NCBI GenBank assembly: GCA_005799495.1
Contig: SYGP01000046.1
Span: 1-58,134 of the forward strand
From: Planctomycetia bacterium
Lineage (GTDB): Bacteria > Planctomycetota > Phycisphaerae > Phycisphaerales > SM1A02
Direction: 5' to 3'
Length of the DNA stretch: 58,134 bases
The notes beneath the pieces were generated by a model. It did no database searches and had not been told where the DNA came from. It saw only the letters and a list, made by a program, of their open reading frames with translations. This document shows positions 26,342 through 34,956 of the stretch, piece after piece; position 1 is the stretch's first letter, and each line of letters begins with the position of its first letter. The translations under genes were made by a program, and so were the position numbers.

Positions 26342-27544
26342 ATGTCCAGCGCCATTTCCGTTCCACTGCTCGACCTCAAGCCCCAGTACCAAGCGATCAA
26401 GGCGGAGATTGACGAGGTCATCGCCCGCGTCGTCACCTCGCAGGTGTTCGTGCTCGGGCCGGAAGTGGAGGCGTTCGAGCAGGAGATCGCTGCGTACTGC
26501 GGCGTTCGACATGCGATCGGCTGCTCCAATGGATCCGATGCGATCGTGCTCGCGCTGCAAGCCGTCGGCGCGAAGCCGGGCGAGGAAGTGGTGTGCCCGT
26601 CCTACACATTCTTCGCCACGGGTGGAGCTGTTGCGCGCGCGGGGCTGAAGCCGGTCTGGGCGGACATCGATCCCGTCACCTACAACCTGTCGCCGCGTCA
26701 CGCCGCGGAAGTCGCGCAGCAGTGTCGTCGGCTGCGCGCGATCATTCCCGTGCACCTGTACGGACAGGCAGCGGACATGGAGGCCTTTCATGCGCTCGGT
26801 TCACGGCTTGGCGCAGCGGTGATCGAGGATTCCGCGCAGGCCATCGGCTGCAAGGACGCGCAGGGTGCCATGGTTGGAACGCGCGGAGCGGTGGCCACAT
26901 GGAGTTTCTTCCCGTCCAAGAACCTCGGCGGATTCGGCGATGGTGGGATGTGCACGACCAACTGCCCGAACCTTGCCGACATGCTGCGCATGCTTCGTGT
27001 GCACGGATCGCGCGTGAAGTACATGCACAAGCATGTGGGCATGAACGGTCGCCTCGATGCGATGCAGGCCGCCGTGCTTCGAGTCAAACTGCGCCATCTC
27101 GAGTCGTGGCATGAGGGACGCCGCAGGAACGCAGCCTTCTACGACCACGCATTCACCACGGCAGGTGCGATGGATTCGCGGACACCGCTCGGGCAGGGGA
27201 GCGAACTGCCGCTGCGATTTCCCTTCCAGTTGCCCGCCCCGGCGCGGCACATCTTCAACCAGTATGTGATTCGCGTTCCGCGGGGGATGCGCGACGACTT
27301 GCGCGGCCACTTGAGTGAGCAAAAGATCGGAACGGAGATCTACTACCCCGTCCCCCTGCACTTGCAAGAGTGCTTCGAGCATCTCGGAGGCCGAGAAGGA
27401 CAACTGCCTCACAGCGAGGCGGCCGCGGTCGAAACCATCGCGCTGCCGATCTTCCCCGAACTCACCGAAGCGCAGCGTGCGCATGTCGCGGCGCAAGTCG
27501 TGCATTTCGTCCGCACGCATGCAAAGACCGCCGTCGCGGTCTAG
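26342..27544 (+). CDS. DegT/DnrJ/EryC1 family sugar aminotransferase
   Basis: 400 aa, PLP enzyme transferring an amino group to a nucleotide 3- or 4-keto sugar. ATG at 26342 is preceded by AAAGGAA at a good distance; the long open frame upstream lies over the GH57 gene on the other strand and is not coding. Motifs: 'VPLLDLKPQYQAI', 'FVLGPEVEAFE', 'AIGCSNGSDAI', 'VIEDSAQAIGC' and 'WSFFPSKNLGGFGDGGM', with the PLP lysine at about K193. The sequence resembles WbpE/ArnB-type enzymes. Neighbouring O-antigen ligase, epimerase and WecA-like genes place it in polysaccharide precursor synthesis. Confidence 0.92.
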   Translation: MSSAISVPLLDLKPQYQAIKAEIDEVIARVVTSQVFVLGPEVEAFEQEIAAYCGVRHAIGCSNGSDAIVLALQAVGAKPGEEVVCPSYTFFATGGAVARAGLKPVWADIDPVTYNLSPRHAAEVAQQCRRLRAIIPVHLYGQAADMEAFHALGSRLGAAVIEDSAQAIGCKDAQGAMVGTRGAVATWSFFPSKNLGGFGDGGMCTTNCPNLADMLRMLRVHGSRVKYMHKHVGMNGRLDAMQAAVLRVKLRHLESWHEGRRRNAAFYDHAFTTAGAMDSRTPLGQGSELPLRFPFQLPAPARHIFNQYVIRVPRGMRDDLRGHLSEQKIGTEIYYPVPLHLQECFEHLGGREGQLPHSEAAAVETIALPIFPELTEAQRAHVAAQVVHFVRTHAKTAVAV

Positions 27545-27563
27545 CCGTCCACGGCAGCGTCGT

Positions 27564-28901
27564 ATGCATCCCTTCGGCGGAACGGGCGGATGGAGCGGCG
27601 ACAGAGCCGTTCACGCATGGGAGCGCGAACACGACTGGCGTGATGCCAACTTGGCCACTCGGGATCTCGTGGGTGAACCGGCGCATCTGATCGTGGCGAT
27701 CTTTGCCATGGTGATGGAAACGCTCGGCACCGCACCTGCCAGCATCGGCTTCACGACGCTCTGCGCTGTCGGGATTCTCCGTGCACCAGTGTTGTGGCCA
27801 ACATGGCAGCGCATGTGGCGACAGGGCTGGATCAAGGTGCTGGTTGTGTGGCTGCTCTGGAGCGCGCTCACGATCCTCTGGTCCCCCGACCGCCTCAAGG
27901 GTGTGGATCGCCTCTGGAACCTGAAGTACTTCGCGTGGCTTCCGCTGTTGTGGCCGCTCTATCGTCACTGGAAGTGGCTGCTGGGAGGATTCCTCCTCGC
28001 GACGGCGGTGATCCAGGGGATCCAGTTCGCGGGCGTCGTCTTCGGCGTACCTGGACGAAAGGGACCACTGACGCAAGGGCTCCGACATCCCACGATGGCA
28101 GGCATGTGGAACGCCATGGCACTCAGTGCATGGCTATTCATCTCAGTGGCGGGCAGTTGGCGAATCATGCTCCTCTCGGTGCCGATGGCGATCCTCAGCA
28201 CCTTCGGCTTCTTCTGGGCAAGCCAGCGTGCCGCACTGGTAGCGATCATCGTGGAGATCGTGATCGCGAACGCCGTGCTCGCGGCCGTCAGCCGCGAGTG
28301 GATCCGCAACGCAGCGATTCGTGCGGTCGTGGCTGTGATCCTGATCGCAACGGTCTACTCGTTTGCAGGGCGAACCATGGAAGCCAGAATGAAGAAAGCT
28401 GTCGCCGAAGCAACGGCCACAGTGCAAGGATCATCCGTGGCTTCGATGGAGGTGCGCTACGGCATGTGGCGTTTGGCGACGGAAGCATGGACTGCACATC
28501 CAACTGTCGGCAGCGGTCTTGGCAGTTATCAGTTGGCAACGAAGGATTGTCTGAAGGGTGTCACCGCAAACGGAGTCGACATCCACACCTTCGACACCTG
28601 CCACAGCACCTACTTCATGCTGCTGCTCGAGACGGGAGTCGTTGGGCTTGCGCTGTTTGTCTGGTGGATCGCACTCTTCGCCTGGCGTTCGCTGCAGTAT
28701 GTCCGCCGTGATCCGCTGCGAATCGCAGCCTTCGGCGGAGCGATCATCTGGCTCTCAGCCGCAGCATTCGACTCCTACAACACGCGGGGCGTGTTCCTCA
28801 CCGCGGGTGTGATCATGATGGCGCTCAGCGCGATGCCGCTGCATCCATCGACCGCGTCCCCGCCGCTCATCGAGTGGTCATCGAACCGCCCGCCGAAGTG
28901 A
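27564..28901 (+). CDS. O-antigen ligase (WaaL)/Wzy-type membrane protein
   Basis: 445 aa from ATG 27564, with roughly ten hydrophobic segments. The Wzy_C/O-antigen ligase domain is indicated by 'WLLWSALTILWSPDRLKG', 'GLRHPTMAGMWNAMALSAWL', 'FGFFWASQRAALVAI' and the large periplasmic loop with 'RYGMWRLATEAWTAHPTVGS' then 'GLGSYQ', followed by 'HSTYFMLLLETGVVGLALFV'. The last contains the catalytic-region His. Enzymes of this fold attach or polymerise lipid-linked glycans on the periplasmic side. It begins 19 nt after the DegT stop and ends with a 35-bp convergent overlap with the epimerase gene. Confidence 0.87.
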   Translation: MHPFGGTGGWSGDRAVHAWEREHDWRDANLATRDLVGEPAHLIVAIFAMVMETLGTAPASIGFTTLCAVGILRAPVLWPTWQRMWRQGWIKVLVVWLLWSALTILWSPDRLKGVDRLWNLKYFAWLPLLWPLYRHWKWLLGGFLLATAVIQGIQFAGVVFGVPGRKGPLTQGLRHPTMAGMWNAMALSAWLFISVAGSWRIMLLSVPMAILSTFGFFWASQRAALVAIIVEIVIANAVLAAVSREWIRNAAIRAVVAVILIATVYSFAGRTMEARMKKAVAEATATVQGSSVASMEVRYGMWRLATEAWTAHPTVGSGLGSYQLATKDCLKGVTANGVDIHTFDTCHSTYFMLLLETGVVGLALFVWWIALFAWRSLQYVRRDPLRIAAFGGAIIWLSAAAFDSYNTRGVFLTAGVIMMALSAMPLHPSTASPPLIEWSSNRPPK

Positions 28902-29862
28902 TCATCTCGGCGATGATCTCCTCGATCGGTCGCACGCGCACAGTGCCGATCAGGCCACGCAACTTTGCCAGCGATGGAGTGCGCCGCGCCATGTCCTCGA
29001 AGCCGCCGCCATACACCTCGGAGTACGGCTGCAGCTGAATGGTCGAGCTGCTCCTGCACGCGCGGATCACCAACGCCGCGAGGTCGCCGATGGAAACGGC
29101 GCGGTCGCTCCCCACATTCACGACCTCGCCCGTTGCCTCGGCGCAGTTCATCAGCCGCACAAGCGCATCGACGGCATCGTGCACGGAGTTGAAGCAGCGC
29201 GTCTGCGTTCCATCGCCGTGCACGATCAGTTCGCGGCCCGATCGGGCGGCATCGATGAACGCTGGAATCACCATGCCATAGTGGGGTGATTGCCGCGGTC
29301 CGACGGTGTTGAAGAGCCGCACAACAACGACACAAAGCCCTGACTCCTTGGCGTGTGCGAACGCCAGAAACTCATCGAGCGCCTTCGTGCACGCGTAGGA
29401 CCAACGGCGGATCGTTGTCGCGCCAAGCCGCCAATCATCGCTCTCGCCGAGCGGCGCATCCTGCATTGAACCCATCTTGCCATAGACCTCGGAACTGCTG
29501 GCAAGCAGGACGCGCCGTCCGTGACGAGTGCACGCATCAAGGACATGCTCCGTCCCGCGCGTGTTCGTGATGATCGTCGATACCGGGCGCTCCATGACAA
29601 GCCGAACACCGACGGCGGCGGCCAAATGAAAGACGCGGTCCGCATCGGCGACCGCGCGGTCCACCGCGGCTGCGTCGAGGATGTCCCCCTGCACAAGCCG
29701 AAAGCGCTTGCCCGAACGCTCCGTCAGCAACGCAACATTCTCGCGGCTGCCCGTGGAAAGATTGTCGAGCGCGACAACCTCATCGCCCGCTGCAACGAGC
29801 GCTTCGCAGAGATGACTTCCGATGAAGCCCGCCCCACCAGTCACGAGTGTCCGCAGAGGCAT
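28867..29862 (-). CDS. NAD-dependent nucleotide-sugar epimerase/dehydratase (extended SDR)
   Basis: 331 aa from ATG 29862 (MPLRTLVTGGAGFIGSHL). The Rossmann motif GGAGFIG and 'LDNLSTGSRENV' bind NAD; 'LLASSSEVYG' plus 'YACTKALDEF' supply the Ser and Tyr-x-x-x-Lys catalytic residues; 'VVVRLFNTVGPRQ' and 'HGDGTQTRCF' are the nucleotide-sugar loops typical of UDP-glucuronate decarboxylase and UDP-glucose 4-epimerase relatives. Substrate cannot be fixed from sequence. It is 34 nt downstream of the WecA-like gene on the same strand and overlaps the O-antigen ligase gene tail-to-tail. Confidence 0.9.
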   Translation of the reverse strand: MPLRTLVTGGAGFIGSHLCEALVAAGDEVVALDNLSTGSRENVALLTERSGKRFRLVQGDILDAAAVDRAVADADRVFHLAAAVGVRLVMERPVSTIITNTRGTEHVLDACTRHGRRVLLASSSEVYGKMGSMQDAPLGESDDWRLGATTIRRWSYACTKALDEFLAFAHAKESGLCVVVVRLFNTVGPRQSPHYGMVIPAFIDAARSGRELIVHGDGTQTRCFNSVHDAVDALVRLMNCAEATGEVVNVGSDRAVSIGDLAALVIRACRSSSTIQLQPYSEVYGGGFEDMARRTPSLAKLRGLIGTVRVRPIEEIIAEMITSAGGSMTTR

Positions 29863-29896
29863 GGTGCTTGGCAAGACTATCCGCAGCGAATCGCGG

Positions 29897-31387
29897 TCAG
29901 CGTCGTACGCCCGCCAATGCCAGCACGCCTGCGCGCACGAGCACCGTTGCCCCGATGTACGCGGCGGCAAAGATCGCCATCGACCAGCGCGAGTACAGGC
30001 GATCCGGTGTCCAGGCTGCCGCCACCGCGATCATCGCGCCAGCGCCGCCCAAGAGAGCGGAGATCGCTGCGTGTCGCAGGGAATGGAGTCCGCCGACGCG
30101 CCATGCAGACCAGTACTCGCCGCGCAGCGCATTGGCGGCCACGCACGATGCAACAACGAGCGGCAGGCTCCATCCAATCGACCCGCGAAGTTCGGGCGGG
30201 ATCGTGAAGTCCCAGCGCAGCAGATAGCCCAGCTGCAGCGCACCAGACATCAACGCCACATCGAACAGCAGCCGTGCGAGCGGCCACAGCGGATGAACCT
30301 GCGGCATCGAAGCAGGCCTTTCCGACGCGCGGCGCAGCCAACGCCAGGCGACGCCCACGAGCGCAGCAATGCCGATCAAGACGGTCGTGCCCGCTGCACG
30401 ATCCAAAGTCGGATCCGATCCCATCACTCCAGCGGCCGCGAAAGCGAACGCAAGCGTGCCAGCCAGGATGAACACGGCGGACGATCGTCCGCCGAGTCGT
30501 GCAGCAAGCAGATGCGTGGAGTGATCGCGTCCACCTTGCAGCGGGCTGACGCCGCGCGCAAGCCTCGACAGCGACACGAAGATCATGTCGGCAAGCGGCA
30601 CGGCACAGCAGCCCAGCGCGAGAGCCGCTGAGCTCCACGCGCTTGCCGAACAGCAGGAGGGCGTTCCCATGCGACTGTCGAATGCAAGCAGCGGCAGGGC
30701 GGCAAGGAGGAAGCCCAGCATCAGCGAGCCGCAGTCGCCCATGAAAATCCGTGCAGGCGGCGCATTGTGGAAGAGGAACCCAAGCGATGCACCCGAAGCG
30801 AGCAATGCCACGCCGCCGAGCGCCGCGCCAAGCGTTCCACTCGGTAGACCAAGGGAAATCCCGCCGAGTCCGATCAGCGCGACGGTCGCGGCAACACCAT
30901 CCATGTTGTCGATCATGTTGACCGCGTTCATCACCGTCAGAATCCAGAGGAATGCAACCGCCGTATCGATGATGTCGATTCCCGTGATGTGCGCACCGCC
31001 GATCGACCAGAGGAAGGCACTCGCCGCAACTCCCTGCAGCGCCAACTTCCAGCGAGGCGCGAGGTGCAGCATGTCATCGATCAATCCCACCAGGGCAGCA
31101 GCGACCGTACTCAGAACAAGTGCAAGCAGCGCGTTCGCATGCAAACTCGTTGCATCCCGGAAGTCACCGCTGACCCCACGCGCGAGCGCAAGTGACGCAA
31201 GGAAACCGATGCAGATCCCCACACCGCCAAAGAGGGCTGTCGGCGCGGAATGCCAACGATCGGGCCGAACGGGTGCGTTCCATCCCCGAGTTTTCGCAAC
31301 GCGCCGCACGACTCCGACCGCGGCAGACGCGCAGGCCGTGCCCAGCGCCAGCATGACCACCATCAGTACGAGCGGATCACTGCTCAC
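29897..31387 (-). CDS. WecA/MraY-like polyprenyl-phosphate glycosyl-1-phosphate transferase fused to CapD-type membrane domain
   Basis: 496 aa from GTG 31387. Residues about 1-340 form the MraY/WecA (GT4) fold: 'LVGLIDDMLHL' with the Asp pair, 'TVMNAVNMIDNMDGVAA' with the catalytic Asp, 'ARIFMGDCGSLMLGF' and the cytoplasmic 'GRDHSTHLL'. This family loads the first sugar phosphate on undecaprenyl phosphate. Residues about 370-496 add four membrane segments with 'LGYLLRWDFTIPPELRGSIG' and 'ALRGEYWSAWRVGGL', which look like the N-terminal membrane region of CapD/WbpM nucleotide-sugar dehydratases without the dehydratase. A fusion of the two is unusual. TACGAT lies 7 nt before the GTG. Confidence 0.85.
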   Translation of the reverse strand: MSSDPLVLMVVMLALGTACASAAVGVVRRVAKTRGWNAPVRPDRWHSAPTALFGGVGICIGFLASLALARGVSGDFRDATSLHANALLALVLSTVAAALVGLIDDMLHLAPRWKLALQGVAASAFLWSIGGAHITGIDIIDTAVAFLWILTVMNAVNMIDNMDGVAATVALIGLGGISLGLPSGTLGAALGGVALLASGASLGFLFHNAPPARIFMGDCGSLMLGFLLAALPLLAFDSRMGTPSCCSASAWSSAALALGCCAVPLADMIFVSLSRLARGVSPLQGGRDHSTHLLAARLGGRSSAVFILAGTLAFAFAAAGVMGSDPTLDRAAGTTVLIGIAALVGVAWRWLRRASERPASMPQVHPLWPLARLLFDVALMSGALQLGYLLRWDFTIPPELRGSIGWSLPLVVASCVAANALRGEYWSAWRVGGLHSLRHAAISALLGGAGAMIAVAAAWTPDRLYSRWSMAIFAAAYIGATVLVRAGVLALAGVRR

Positions 31388-31394
31388 TCAGGGC

Positions 31395-31400
31395 ATCGTA
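31395..31400 (-). promoter_or_regulatory. -10 element (TACGAT) 7 nt before the WecA-like start
   Basis: On the minus strand TACGAT, 7 nt, GTG at 31387, with no Shine-Dalgarno. It supports the GTG as the start. Confidence 0.55.
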
Positions 31401-31435
31401 GGTGCCGCCAGCGCAGCCAGCGCGGCAGTCGCACA

Positions 31436-34120
31436 TCAAGACGCCGGCTCGCGAGCTGGTCCGAGGATCTCGAAGCCACTCTCAATCCCCTGAAGAATGC
31501 GCGAGTACGGGCAGCGGATGTATCCGCGACCGGCAGGGGGATCGGTGATCGCTTCGAAGCGAACGGTCACGACGAGAATCTCATTGCCCTTGGAGAACAT
31601 CACGCCGCGCCCGCCAGCGACAACGAAGTTGGCACCAGGATTGATCGTCCAGTCATTGATGTTCGAATCCCACGGCTGCTCGAAGCGGACCGAACCGTTG
31701 GTGTTTCGGAACTGGAATGTCAGCTTCTTGGAAGAGGGGTCTGACCAAAGGAAGTCGATGGTTCCATCCGCGTCATAATCCTCCGCATCGGCGAGGATGA
31801 ACCCCTTCGACGGACCCGTCGACTCCGTCACCACGACCGTGTTGCTGGAGTTGACCGATGCAGACAGCACAACGTTCTCGTCAGGATCCACAGCGATCAC
31901 CTCGCGCCGACCGTCGTCGTTCACATCCACAACCCTGAATCGCCAATCTCCCGCACCAAGATCGCCCTCCACCTTGTTCGTAACGGCGCCACCCTGCACA
32001 ACCCAGAACTTGATCGTCTCGCCATCCGCTGCCAGGAACGCAGGAGCATCCGCACCGCTGTTCGTCCAGTCTCCCATGCCTACATAGGTGTCGCCCACGC
32101 TGATCGTGCCGACGGTGATGGTTTCCGTGATGCGCTTGCCCACGCGCAGCCACGCCTTCACCTTCCGCGTGGCAGGCACCAGGAACACAACATCCGACGA
32201 ACGGTCGCCATTGACATCGCCAACACCAAGCGGAATCCAAGTGGGATCGTAGAAACCCAGATAGGCGATCGACTCGCTTTCAGTTTCCAGTGCACCGTTT
32301 CCGTCGGTCAACATGATCGCAATCCGCTGCTGTGCCCGATGGATCGCGATCACCGATGCACGCGCAACGCCCCACGACTCCACTGTCGGGGTCGCTGGAA
32401 CCACTGTGCCCGAACCAATCCCACCCGTGGATGGCGCAGATCCTCCCGTGCCAGATCCAGTGGTTGCAATGCCGTCCGCATACCCCGAGGCACCAGGCGC
32501 TTCGGGGGTGGTCGCTCGCACGGCGGCGACAACATCAACACCGGCGATGGCGTTCTCCCCAAAGGTCCAGCCAAAGAGCGAGGTCACGACCGGCACTCCA
32601 AGCGCATTGACATTGTGTCGGCTTCCGAGCACCGCGCGTGAACCGTTCGCGCTGACGGCCAGCACTTCGCCAATGCCCTGTGCCTTTCGCGCACTCGGCG
32701 TCCAAAGGTCGGAGGAATCGATCGTCCAATCGCCGCCGCCACCTCGGTTGAACACAAAGCCAACGCCCGCATTCACGCCATCGGGCGCTGCGGTCTCGTA
32801 GCCGGGGCAGCCCACGACGAGCATGTCTCCATTCAGCGCAAGGCGCGCGGAATAGCCAAACGCATTGTTCGCATTCGCTTCGCGCGCAAAGACAGCGCCA
32901 TCTTGAACCCAGCTTCCCGCCTCGCGACGAAACAGGAACACAGCGCCCTCTCCATTCGATGCATCGCCATCGATGTCCTCATCGAAGCCCGGCGCCCCGA
33001 TGGCGATCGAGTCGCCCTGCACGGACACAGACGCGCCAAAGGCATCGTTCGAAGCGGCATCCGCGTAGGCGAGCGTTGCTTCCGGCTCCGTTCCCCATGT
33101 GCCTGCATCACCCTTGCTGCGGCGATACACGAACGCCGCACCTGTGTTGACCTCATCATCGCTGTCGGCATTCTGCGCGCCAACGACCAGGACATCCCCA
33201 TCGATGGCGAGTTGCGATCCGAACTGATCCTGTGAAACTGCATCCTCGAGCGTCAGCTTGCGGACCTGGGTGAAGGTGCTGTCAGTCCCCTCGAACACAT
33301 ACACCGCCCCTTGATTTGCAGCGCCCTGATAGGGCGATCCAACCGCAATGCGTGTATCGCTGCGCAGCCCAGGCTCGACGCCAACGGCGACCGATCCTCC
33401 GAAGTAACCGATCTGTTCTTGATCGGCGGCGCGAAGGACGCGGTTGGCAACTCGATACTCGACGGTTCCGCCGCCCTCTTCATCCTCGAATGTTGCGGTG
33501 GTCCCCCACAGGTTGTCCTCCACACTGCGCTGGAAGACGAAGGCACGCCCCGCAAACACCGGTGCGCCTGTCACGGATGCAATCGGTGCGCCCACCACAA
33601 TCGTTTCGCCGCTGATGGCAACCGACCATCCAAAGAGCGCGATGGTTGGGGTTGCGACAATCGCGCCTGCATTGTTCTGGGGCGGTGGCGCAGGAATCTT
33701 CTGCACGTGAACGAACGCAGCTGATGCGTCGTCATACTCGAAGATGTGCACCGCACCCGCTGCGGCCACAGAGTTCACTGTCTCGTCGGACGCACCCACC
33801 ACAAGAATCGTTCCATCTTCATTCATCGCACACGCGCTGCCGAATGCGTCGCCGAGCACCTGCGGGTCGGCTGTGATCGCCTGCGGGATCACCTGCCAGT
33901 CCGCGCCCAAACCCACGACGCGGTCGTTCCCGCCGCCGCCGAGCCGCCCACCATCTCGCGCGGGCGATTTGCCACGCGGCGCCTCAGCCTTCCCGGCGCG
34001 AGCATTCTGTGCCGAGGCGGACATCACCGCAGTGCACGCGAGCGATGCTGCAACAGCCACCGACAGCAGTGGCGCGGTGCGAGCGGAAATCCACGATCGT
34101 CTCAAGTGCTTCATGTGCAT
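31436..34120 (-). CDS. Exported FG-GAP/VCBS beta-propeller protein
   Basis: About 894 aa from ATG 34120 (34114 also possible). Signal peptide MHMKHLRRSWISARTAPLLS through SASAQ. The first ~430 mature residues are FG-GAP blades with repeating 'FGSAVAI..I.VGAP' logic, for example 'FGWSVAISGETIVVGAP', 'FGSQLAIDGDVLVVGAQ' and 'FGASVSVQGDSIAIGAPGFD'. A Gly/Ser/Thr linker is near residues 555-580. The C-terminal part has calcium-loop VCBS repeats: 'DVNGDRSSDVVFLVP', 'DVNDDGRREVIAVDP' and 'DYDADGTIDFLWSD'. Secreted integrin-like propellers of this type mediate surface binding or adhesion in planctomycetes; partner unknown. Confidence 0.85.
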   Translation of the reverse strand: MHMKHLRRSWISARTAPLLSVAVAASLACTAVMSASAQNARAGKAEAPRGKSPARDGGRLGGGGNDRVVGLGADWQVIPQAITADPQVLGDAFGSACAMNEDGTILVVGASDETVNSVAAAGAVHIFEYDDASAAFVHVQKIPAPPPQNNAGAIVATPTIALFGWSVAISGETIVVGAPIASVTGAPVFAGRAFVFQRSVEDNLWGTTATFEDEEGGGTVEYRVANRVLRAADQEQIGYFGGSVAVGVEPGLRSDTRIAVGSPYQGAANQGAVYVFEGTDSTFTQVRKLTLEDAVSQDQFGSQLAIDGDVLVVGAQNADSDDEVNTGAAFVYRRSKGDAGTWGTEPEATLAYADAASNDAFGASVSVQGDSIAIGAPGFDEDIDGDASNGEGAVFLFRREAGSWVQDGAVFAREANANNAFGYSARLALNGDMLVVGCPGYETAAPDGVNAGVGFVFNRGGGGDWTIDSSDLWTPSARKAQGIGEVLAVSANGSRAVLGSRHNVNALGVPVVTSLFGWTFGENAIAGVDVVAAVRATTPEAPGASGYADGIATTGSGTGGSAPSTGGIGSGTVVPATPTVESWGVARASVIAIHRAQQRIAIMLTDGNGALETESESIAYLGFYDPTWIPLGVGDVNGDRSSDVVFLVPATRKVKAWLRVGKRITETITVGTISVGDTYVGMGDWTNSGADAPAFLAADGETIKFWVVQGGAVTNKVEGDLGAGDWRFRVVDVNDDGRREVIAVDPDENVVLSASVNSSNTVVVTESTGPSKGFILADAEDYDADGTIDFLWSDPSSKKLTFQFRNTNGSVRFEQPWDSNINDWTINPGANFVVAGGRGVMFSKGNEILVVTVRFEAITDPPAGRGYIRCPYSRILQGIESGFEILGPAREPAS

Positions 34121-34158
34121 GCTTTCATCTACGAACGCGCGCGTTCCATCGTTCTCAT

Positions 34159-34806
34159 TCACGCAGCGTTTCCCGAGGAAGTTGCCGCGCGGGCAAGTGG
34201 TACTTCGGCAGAGACAATCGTCTCTTCGCCGAAGGGCACAGAGCCGACGAAAATCGTACCGCCGAGCGACTGCACGGTCGCCGCAGCGAGCCCGAACGCG
34301 GCGTCGGCCGCTGGTACGTGGCGGCAACCAGACTCGTCGAGCGAGTGAATGCGCAGCAGGCTGCCGTCCACCCGCACCACCAAGGTGATATTGCAGCGAT
34401 CGGCGTCAAGTTTTCTCGCTGTGCCGTGCGTGGTGGCCCACGCGCAGGCTTCGATCGCCCGCCGCAGAACGCCAAAAACGATGATTCCTACGGGACCAGC
34501 CGCGTGCTCGCAGGCTCGCGGATCGATCTCCACGCGGATTCGCGCGCCAGCCTCGTCGGCACGCGCCATGAGCGCGCGAACCGTGTCGAGCACATCAGCT
34601 GCGATCGTCCTGCTGCCGCTGGGCGTTTGCGCGTTCCAACCGAATCGCTCCGCAGCGGTGGCGGACGAATCAAGATCGGCACAGATTCCGTCATCGGCGT
34701 TGGGAGTCGACCCCTCGCTTGGCAGGCGCGCAGCCCATCCAGTTGCGCGGATCGTCGGCCCGCCTTGCCATGTCGTGTGCCATGCACTGCTGTCGGTTTC
34801 CTTCAT
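34159..34806 (-). CDS. Degenerate histidine-kinase-like ATPase domain protein
   Basis: 215 aa from ATG 34806, chosen because GGAGG stands 5 nt upstream (one of the strongest Shine-Dalgarno sites in the window). Residues about 80-210 follow the layout of a GHKL ATPase: a helix 'IIVFGVLRRAIEACAW' at the N-box position, a strand pair 'NITLVVRVDGSLLRIHSLD' and 'AAFGLAAATVQSLGGTIFVGS' like the G2 box plus last helix. The Asn that binds Mg-ATP in the N box is replaced (RRAIEA), the DxGxG motif is absent, and no HisKA domain precedes. Probably a non-catalytic relative. It lies between moxR and the FG-GAP gene, same strand. Confidence 0.55.
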   Translation of the reverse strand: MKETDSSAWHTTWQGGPTIRATGWAARLPSEGSTPNADDGICADLDSSATAAERFGWNAQTPSGSRTIAADVLDTVRALMARADEAGARIRVEIDPRACEHAAGPVGIIVFGVLRRAIEACAWATTHGTARKLDADRCNITLVVRVDGSLLRIHSLDESGCRHVPAADAAFGLAAATVQSLGGTIFVGSVPFGEETIVSAEVPLARAATSSGNAA

Positions 34807-34956
34807 CGATCCTCCTTCCCAGACAATGTCCGATACCCGCTCACGCAGGCAAATGGCAGCCATCAGATTGGCAGTGTTTGAACGATCCGGCGAGCAGAAA
34901 ATGGCAGCGGCAGGGCTCCGGCCCAAAAAGAAAGGGTCGAGCCGCCCGCAGCGGCG

